Shown here piece after piece: positions 15,001-19,149 of a DNA stretch of 19,149 nt. Made by a program: the position numbers and the translations under genes. Positions within the stretch are counted from its first letter, which is position 1. Each line of letters opens with the position of its first letter. The DNA lies in NCBI GenBank assembly GCA_964498785.1, contig CAZCJL010000122.1, positions 1 through 19,149 on the forward strand. Direction: 5' to 3'. A model generated the notes under the pieces. It searched no databases. It saw only the letters and a program-made list of their open reading frames with translations, and was not told the origin of the DNA. The DNA is from Mariaggregatimicrobium sp964498785 (GTDB lineage: Bacteria; Zhuqueibacterota; Zhuqueibacteria; Thermofontimicrobiales; Thiofontviventaceae).

Positions 15001-15160
15001 AGGTGCAGAAAAATTCAGTGACGCGTTCACTCAGAATGCAGACTATATTAAAAATGAAACCCTGGCTCTGGATATTTCCGACTCACTTGCCAGCGCTGCT
15101 GTAACCAAAGAAATTAAATTGGGTAGCGATGTGGTAACAATCGGCGTAAAAAAAAGTTAG
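12014..15160 (+). CDS. ileS: Isoleucyl-tRNA synthetase, IleRS2-like with GVHH motif
   Basis: This cytoplasmic class I synthetase (1048 residues, typical length) charges tRNA-Ile. The first active-site motif is at 51-60, NNPMGVHHAW. The usual HIGH is replaced by GVHH (55-58), with the His and Gly of the first and third positions exchanged. The KMSKS counterpart is EMHKS (597-601), with catalytic-loop Lys600. The CP1 editing domain shows WTTTPWTLPAN (224-234) and GTGIVHVAPGCGKED, with Asp330. Cys pairs at 182/185, 464/467 and 507/510 may bind zinc. The C-terminus lacks the CxxC zinc knuckle of E. coli-type IleRS1 and fits the IleRS2/eukaryote-like class. That class is known to be less sensitive to mupirocin, and variants with this motif swap have been described as hyper-resistant. 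No clear ribosome site precedes ATG12014. Expression is probably set by the upstream attenuator. The gene is monocistronic, with a terminator at 15205. Confidence 0.96.
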   Translation: MLKKVSTQADFVAIEHKILDFWKENDSFKKLVEKNKGNPRWSFLDGPITANNPMGVHHAWGRTYKDIYNRYHAMLGHELRYQNGFDCQGLWVEVEVEKELGIKSKTDIEEYGIEKFVEKCKARVRKYSEVQTKQSIRLGYWMDWDNSYYTMADTNNYTIWLFLKKCFDNGWIYKGHDVMPWCIDCGAAMSQHEIATEGYREMQHQSVYVRFPIAGRENQSLLVWTTTPWTLPANVGAAVHPDFIYVKVKQNGEIFYLVKNRLEAVVAPKGKYEILAELTGKELAGLEFHSPFEEFPAQQGVKHPVLVWDEVSAEDGTGIVHVAPGCGKEDFALGRENDLAAIAPLDQFGTFIDGFDWLSGKNVMDVAEPIIDNLLEKKILYRTEKITHRYPVCWRHGTELVFRLVDEWFIKMDDLRHQIMEVTKKIRWMPDYGMQLELDWLKNMSDWMISKKRYWGLALPIYECHKCGHFEVIGGIEELKERAAEGWEKLEGRSPHRPYIDFVKIKCQKCDATVSRIKDVGNPWLDAGIVPYSTMGYLEDRSYWEKWFPADFITECFPGQFRNWFYAILAMSTVMENREPFKTVLGHALVRDEHGDEMHKSSGNAIWFDDAAEKMGVDSMRLMYAGHNPFTNLNFGYGPAKDVRKHLITLWNTYAFWTNYAILDEINPVKLKVDARQLTEIDRWVLAKLQELIKVAHKNYEDYNILAFVKKAEEFIDDLSNWYVRRNRRRFWRSEKDTDKQVAYYTLHHVLDTLIKLLAPIIPFVTEEMYQNLVRATDPSAPESVHHCAFPKVDESLVDAALVKEIDQVISIVKTGRSLRNKSNIKVRQPVAELIIRPDSSINVDALKGYEQHIKEELNVKKVTFVTDDSALLQYELNIDFKKLGPKFGKDVPLIQKALQAASAQTIVRNIHAGLEVEIELNGRTIKLEPEEIVPETRPRENFVVMEENGSILGLDTHLTPELLSEGLARDLVRHIQELRKEADFEMNDRIHLYYKGAEKFSDAFTQNADYIKNETLALDISDSLASAAVTKEIKLGSDVVTIGVKKS

Positions 15161-15204
15161 TCTATGACTATCGAATTCTCTGAGATATTCATTCAATAAA
15201 TTTA

Positions 15205-15242
15205 AAATCCCTTCAGCTATACAAATCGAAGGGATTTTTTTT
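15205..15242 (+). terminator. Intrinsic terminator after ileS
   Basis: AAATCCCTTC (15205-15214) pairs with GAAGGGATTT (15228-15237) around a 13-base loop and continues into a run of T residues to 15242. It lies 45 bases past the ileS stop codon and separates ileS from the hybrid kinase. Confidence 0.92.
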
Positions 15243-15321
15243 ACCCCCGCCTGAAAACCATCAATACAAGTAAAATACTCAAAATTATCCATAATAATTT
15301 ATTATTTAATTGTCACAAAGA

Positions 15322-15350
15322 TTGCTTTTTACAGTGAACTTTAATATCTT
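15322..15350 (+). promoter_or_regulatory. Possible promoter for the hybrid kinase
   Basis: TTGCTT (15322-15327) and TATCTT (15345-15350) are 17 bp apart and sit about 45 bp before the kinase start. The boxes are only fair matches to consensus. The gene needs its own promoter because a strong terminator lies just upstream. Confidence 0.35.
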
Positions 15351-15395
15351 AAAAGTATATTTTTTATGTACATATAATTTTCCTTCGAACAGGTA

Positions 15396-18300
15396 ATGAG
15401 AAGCGATATGAATGATCTTAAAAAAAACAAAAAACAGCTCATTAGCGAATTAAATTCACTACGTAAAAAACTTACCGTATTGGAAAAAAATCGGCAAACA
15501 GAATCAAAACCAGTTACCAGTCGTCATGTAAAAAGTAGAGAATTAAAACAAAAACTGCCCATAGGAAATGATCACAAAAATTTGCTTCTAGAAAATGCCG
15601 GTTTCAGTGTTGGCTATTATGATTTAACAGGCAAAATTCTATATTTCAACACACCCGCGCTAAAAAATTTAAAAGGTGAATTAGAAGACTTTATCGGGAA
15701 AAATGTGTTTGACGTATTTGATGAAAAAGCAGCCACCCTCATTAGCAACCACTTAGAAGAAATTGCTAAACAAAAAAAATTAGCAGAGTATGAGGACTGC
15801 ATCGATTTGCCGATTGGCAGACGGTGTTTCCTGACGCGCTATGTCTTTATTGAAGGCAATAGTCTTCAAAGCCCGGCGATTGCGACTATTTCTCATGATA
15901 TTACGAAATGGAAAAAAATGACAAAACGATTGGAGCAAACTCAACGCGAAAAATCTCTTCTTCTTGATAGTATGAACGAAATGTTTGCCTATTATGATTT
16001 TGATCTAAAAATCCAATGGGTTAATAAAGCATCGGCAGATTCGGTAAACATGACACCTGATAAAATGATTGGGAAACATTGTTATGAAATATGGCATGAG
16101 CGAAATGTACCGTGTAATAATTGTCCTGTTATTAAAGCAATGGAATTAAAGGAACCACATGAATCGGAACAAAAAACTCCTGACGGTCGAATATGGCTCC
16201 TTCGAGGCTACCCTGTTTTCGATGATGACCACCAAATCACCGGGTTGATAGAGTTCGGACAGGATGTCACAAAACGCAGGAAGGCAGAAAAAGCATTAGC
16301 CCGTGAACAATATTTAATGCGCACCTTTATGAAATACATTCCGGATTCCATTTATTTTAAAAATCAGAATGGCCAGTTTATCCGTGTTAATAAAGCCCAG
16401 GCGCAACGTTTTAAATTGGATAATCCGAATGCGGCATTAGGAAAGACAGATTTTGATTTTTTTACAAAAGAAGACGCCGAAGAGTTGCTTTACGAAGACC
16501 AACAGGTTATTAAAACAGGTATTCCCTTTTCCAAAGAACAAAAAAAGATCCTGTTGAATGGCAGAGAAGGGTGGATTTCTTCGATTAAAATACCTCTAAA
16601 AAACGAACATGGGAAAATTATCGGCCTTTTCGGATTAACGCGGGATATTACACAACAAAAAATTGCAGAAAAAGCACTTACAATCAGTGAAGAAAGACTT
16701 CGAAAAGCCCAGGAATTGGCGCATCTGGGGAATTGGGATTGGGACATAAAAAATAAGACATTAATCTGGTCTGATGAATTATATCGAATTTTTGGTGTGG
16801 AGCCGGACTCTTTCGAATTAACGTATGATAATATCGAAAATTGCATCCATAGCGAAGATAAAGCACAGAACCAGCAAATGGTTGACAAACTCCTGAATAC
16901 GGAGAAATCCCTTGAATATACAATGCGCATCGTTCTCCCAAATGGGGAGATACGCCACATTAAACAGCATATAGAAGTAAAACGGGACGATGCAGGTAAC
17001 GCTATCAATGCATTCGGCACAATTTCAGATATTACTGACATTAAGGTTGTTGAAGAGGAATTACGAAAAGAAAAAGAAACCGCGCAGAAATATCTTGATA
17101 TTGCGGCTGTCATTTTTATTGTGCTGGATAAAGCAGGAAATGTTCTAATGATTAACAAAAAAGGATTTGAAGTGCTGGGATACCCCTCAGAAAGTGAACT
17201 CATCGGAGTTAATTGGTTTGAAAAGTGTATGACGCCACAGGACGGAAAAAAGCATTTCAATGTTTTCAGGAAAATGGTTTCCGGTGAAATAGAATTAGCA
17301 GAATACTATGAAAATACGATTTTGGGCAAAGAGAATCAGAAACATATTATCGCCTGGCATAACTCGTTTATTCGGGATGAAAATGATGAAATCATCGGGA
17401 CATTAAGTTCCGGTGAAGATATCACCCAGCGCAGGGAAGCGGAACACGCCCTGCAAGAAAGCAGAGATCGGTTGCAGGCAATACTTGACAACACGACTGC
17501 TTTTATCTATATCAAAGACATGACCGGTCGATTTACTCTTGTAAATCGTCAGTTTAAAAATACTTATGAAGTTAATGGACAAGAAATTATCGGAAAAACC
17601 GATTATGATATTCTCGACCCAAAATATGCAAAAGAATCTCAAGAAAATGATCAAAAAGTGATCACTGCCGGCGTCCCGATGCAGTTTGAGGAATCGGTTA
17701 TTGCTAACAGAGAAAAAAAGACTGTTATTTCTATAAAAGTACCAATGTATGATACATTGAAAAAGATACGTGGGATTTGCTGTATTGCGACAGACATTAC
17801 TGTTCTAAAGAAAGCACAACACGAAAAGGAGAATCTTGAAGAACAATTGCAACAATCACAAAAATTAGAGGCAATTGGCCGACTTGCCAGTGGTGTGGCT
17901 CATGATTTCAATAATATGTTAACCGCGATCATCGGAAATACAGATCTCTTACTGATCGATATTTCAGATAAGGATTTAATGCTTGAAGATATCAACGAAA
18001 TTAAAAAAGCAGCAGAGCGCTCCTCAAATCTAACACAACAATTACTTGCTTTTAGCAGAAAACAACCGCTTAAAATGGATATTGTAGATCTGACATCTGT
18101 AATCGTTGAGATCGATAAAATGCTTCAACGATTAATGGGGGAAGATATTCAATTGTCCACGCAGCTTTCAGAGAACTTGAAACGAGTAAAAGCCGACCGT
18201 GGTCAAATAGAACAGGTGATCATAAATCTTGCAGTAAATGCAAAAGATGCCATGCCAAATGGTGGCAATATTTGCATTCGAACAGAGAACGTTATTGTTG

Positions 18301-18989
18301 ATAAATCTATTCGTACAAAAATCAATCACATTAACACAAATGAATTTGTCTGTATATCATTTGCTGATAATGGCCCAGGCATGACCGAAGAAGTGAAATC
18401 TCGAATTTTTGAACCGTTTTTTAGCACCAAAGAAAAGGGCAAAGGCACTGGCCTGGGTCTGGCTGTCGTTTACGGGATTATAAGGCAGCATGAGGGCTGG
18501 ATTGATGTAGAAAGTGGGTTGGGCAAAGGTACGATATTTAAAGTATATTTACCTGTTTTTACAACACATCTTTTAAAGAAAAGAAAAAAGAGCTCTGATA
18601 TGATCAAGGACTGTAATGGTATGGGAAAACGTATTTTGCTTGTTGAGGATGAAGAAACAGTCCGAAAATTTGCATTTCGTGCTCTTGTAGAAAATGGATA
18701 CAAGGTATCTGACACGATAAATTCAGAACAGGCTATTAAAATCTTCAAAAACGAAAAAGGAAATTTCGATCTCATTTTTAGCGATGTTGTTCTGCCGGAT
18801 CAGTCCGGGATTTCGCTCATTGAGAAACTATCGAAAGAAGGCTATCGTTTTCAAGTTTTACTATCCAGTGGCTATACAGACGAAAAATCTCAATGGCCGC
18901 TCATTAGAAAGCGGGGATATCATTTTATTCAAAAACCATATACTATTCAAGAACTTTTGGAAAAAATTAAATGTATTATCGCTCAATAA
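15396..18989 (+). CDS. Hybrid histidine kinase with six PAS domains and receiver
   Basis: This 1197-residue protein has no membrane segment, so it is probably a cytoplasmic sensor. A charged coiled-coil start (1-35) is followed by about six PAS domains: roughly 60-175, 185-300, 308-425, 430-556, 560-690 and 690-815. PAS 2 carries Cys240 and Cys243 in NVPCNNCPV. The kinase core has GRLASGVAHDFNNMLTAIIG with phospho-acceptor His836, then NLAVNAKDAMPNGG and GKGTGLGLAVVYG in the ATPase domain. The C-terminal receiver starts at KRILLVEDEE, with Asp1130 in LIFSDVVLPD and Lys1180 in FIQKPYT. Since the chain ends there, output must pass to another protein or feed back on the kinase. ATG15396 has a poor ribosome site; ATG15408, four codons on, has GAGAAG before it and is an alternative. 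It is an orphan, with no partner next to it inside the window. Confidence 0.92.
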   Translation: MRSDMNDLKKNKKQLISELNSLRKKLTVLEKNRQTESKPVTSRHVKSRELKQKLPIGNDHKNLLLENAGFSVGYYDLTGKILYFNTPALKNLKGELEDFIGKNVFDVFDEKAATLISNHLEEIAKQKKLAEYEDCIDLPIGRRCFLTRYVFIEGNSLQSPAIATISHDITKWKKMTKRLEQTQREKSLLLDSMNEMFAYYDFDLKIQWVNKASADSVNMTPDKMIGKHCYEIWHERNVPCNNCPVIKAMELKEPHESEQKTPDGRIWLLRGYPVFDDDHQITGLIEFGQDVTKRRKAEKALAREQYLMRTFMKYIPDSIYFKNQNGQFIRVNKAQAQRFKLDNPNAALGKTDFDFFTKEDAEELLYEDQQVIKTGIPFSKEQKKILLNGREGWISSIKIPLKNEHGKIIGLFGLTRDITQQKIAEKALTISEERLRKAQELAHLGNWDWDIKNKTLIWSDELYRIFGVEPDSFELTYDNIENCIHSEDKAQNQQMVDKLLNTEKSLEYTMRIVLPNGEIRHIKQHIEVKRDDAGNAINAFGTISDITDIKVVEEELRKEKETAQKYLDIAAVIFIVLDKAGNVLMINKKGFEVLGYPSESELIGVNWFEKCMTPQDGKKHFNVFRKMVSGEIELAEYYENTILGKENQKHIIAWHNSFIRDENDEIIGTLSSGEDITQRREAEHALQESRDRLQAILDNTTAFIYIKDMTGRFTLVNRQFKNTYEVNGQEIIGKTDYDILDPKYAKESQENDQKVITAGVPMQFEESVIANREKKTVISIKVPMYDTLKKIRGICCIATDITVLKKAQHEKENLEEQLQQSQKLEAIGRLASGVAHDFNNMLTAIIGNTDLLLIDISDKDLMLEDINEIKKAAERSSNLTQQLLAFSRKQPLKMDIVDLTSVIVEIDKMLQRLMGEDIQLSTQLSENLKRVKADRGQIEQVIINLAVNAKDAMPNGGNICIRTENVIVDKSIRTKINHINTNEFVCISFADNGPGMTEEVKSRIFEPFFSTKEKGKGTGLGLAVVYGIIRQHEGWIDVESGLGKGTIFKVYLPVFTTHLLKKRKKSSDMIKDCNGMGKRILLVEDEETVRKFAFRALVENGYKVSDTINSEQAIKIFKNEKGNFDLIFSDVVLPDQSGISLIEKLSKEGYRFQVLLSSGYTDEKSQWPLIRKRGYHFIQKPYTIQELLEKIKCIIAQ

Positions 18990-19149
18990 CAGCGGAATAA
19001 ATTATTTAAATTGTAATCTAAATTTCTAAAATGAATTATAATAATGGAAAAATCGATTTATTGCCCGAGAAACACACGAAATAGTGCTTAATTCAAGTAT
19101 CCATTCAATAATTGATGGTGTGCATCAAAGCTTTCGGATTCTCTTTAAA
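18990..19149. other. Non-coding tail, nothing recognised
   Basis: The sequence after the hybrid kinase is AT-rich. I see no hairpin with a U-tract, no promoter of good quality and no plausible gene start before the window ends. Confidence 0.5.

Noticed and set aside
16490..17260. Minus-strand ORF of 256 codons inside the hybrid kinase
   Set aside because: It is a Ser/Ile-rich antisense frame of the PAS region with no family resemblance.
1..19149. tRNA, rRNA, CRISPR array, prophage or transposase genes
   Set aside because: I looked for tRNA arm patterns, regularly spaced repeats and integrase or transposase motifs and saw none.

Overview
This window looks like a chromosomal segment of a Gram-negative bacterium. 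The evidence is an outer-membrane TonB-dependent receptor, a probable lipoprotein and exported proteins. Coding density is moderate and the DNA is AT-rich. The receptor has the carboxypeptidase-regulatory-like N-terminus plus plug and beta-barrel layout common in the Bacteroidota/FCB superphylum. However, several promoters look like ordinary sigma70 boxes (TTGACA/TATATT, 17-bp spacers) and several genes have good AAGGAGG-type ribosome binding sites. I therefore favour an FCB-related lineage outside classical Bacteroidota (for example Calditrichota- or Marinimicrobia-like), without certainty. The organism almost certainly encodes selenocysteine, because its selD gene has an in-frame UGA at the catalytic position.

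Layout. 1-475: non-coding, with three palindromes and an operator/promoter. 476-2444: an OmpR-type response regulator and its sensor kinase. 2563-4998: a TonB-dependent receptor. The same 11-bp-period direct repeat plus TTGTATATT box lies just upstream of both the regulator and the receptor, suggesting one autoregulated regulon. 5244-8097: an SRPBCC-GyrI fusion protein, selenide water dikinase (selD, start moved upstream to 6341 through a UGA/Sec codon) and a small membrane 'sensor'-domain protein, closed by a strong terminator at 8162-8194. 8382-11445 (minus strand): mscS channel, an exported metallo-beta-lactamase-fold hydrolase and a class A beta-lactamase-like lipoprotein. A CACAGAG-type inverted repeat lies between the last two. 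11743-15242: the ileS unit. 15396-18989: a six-PAS hybrid histidine kinase. 18990-19149: nothing recognised.

The most interesting object is the ileS control region. A consensus promoter (11743-11771) is followed by a 34-codon leader ORF (11810-11914) with eight isoleucines, six of them within nine codons. Next come a terminator hairpin with a U-tract (11942-11980) and an alternative antiterminator helix (11893-11907 with 11945-11959) that uses up the terminator's 5' arm. This is the full anatomy of ribosome-mediated transcription attenuation sensing charged tRNA-Ile, placed in front of isoleucyl-tRNA synthetase. The synthetase itself is of the IleRS2-like class and carries GVHH in place of the usual HIGH signature.
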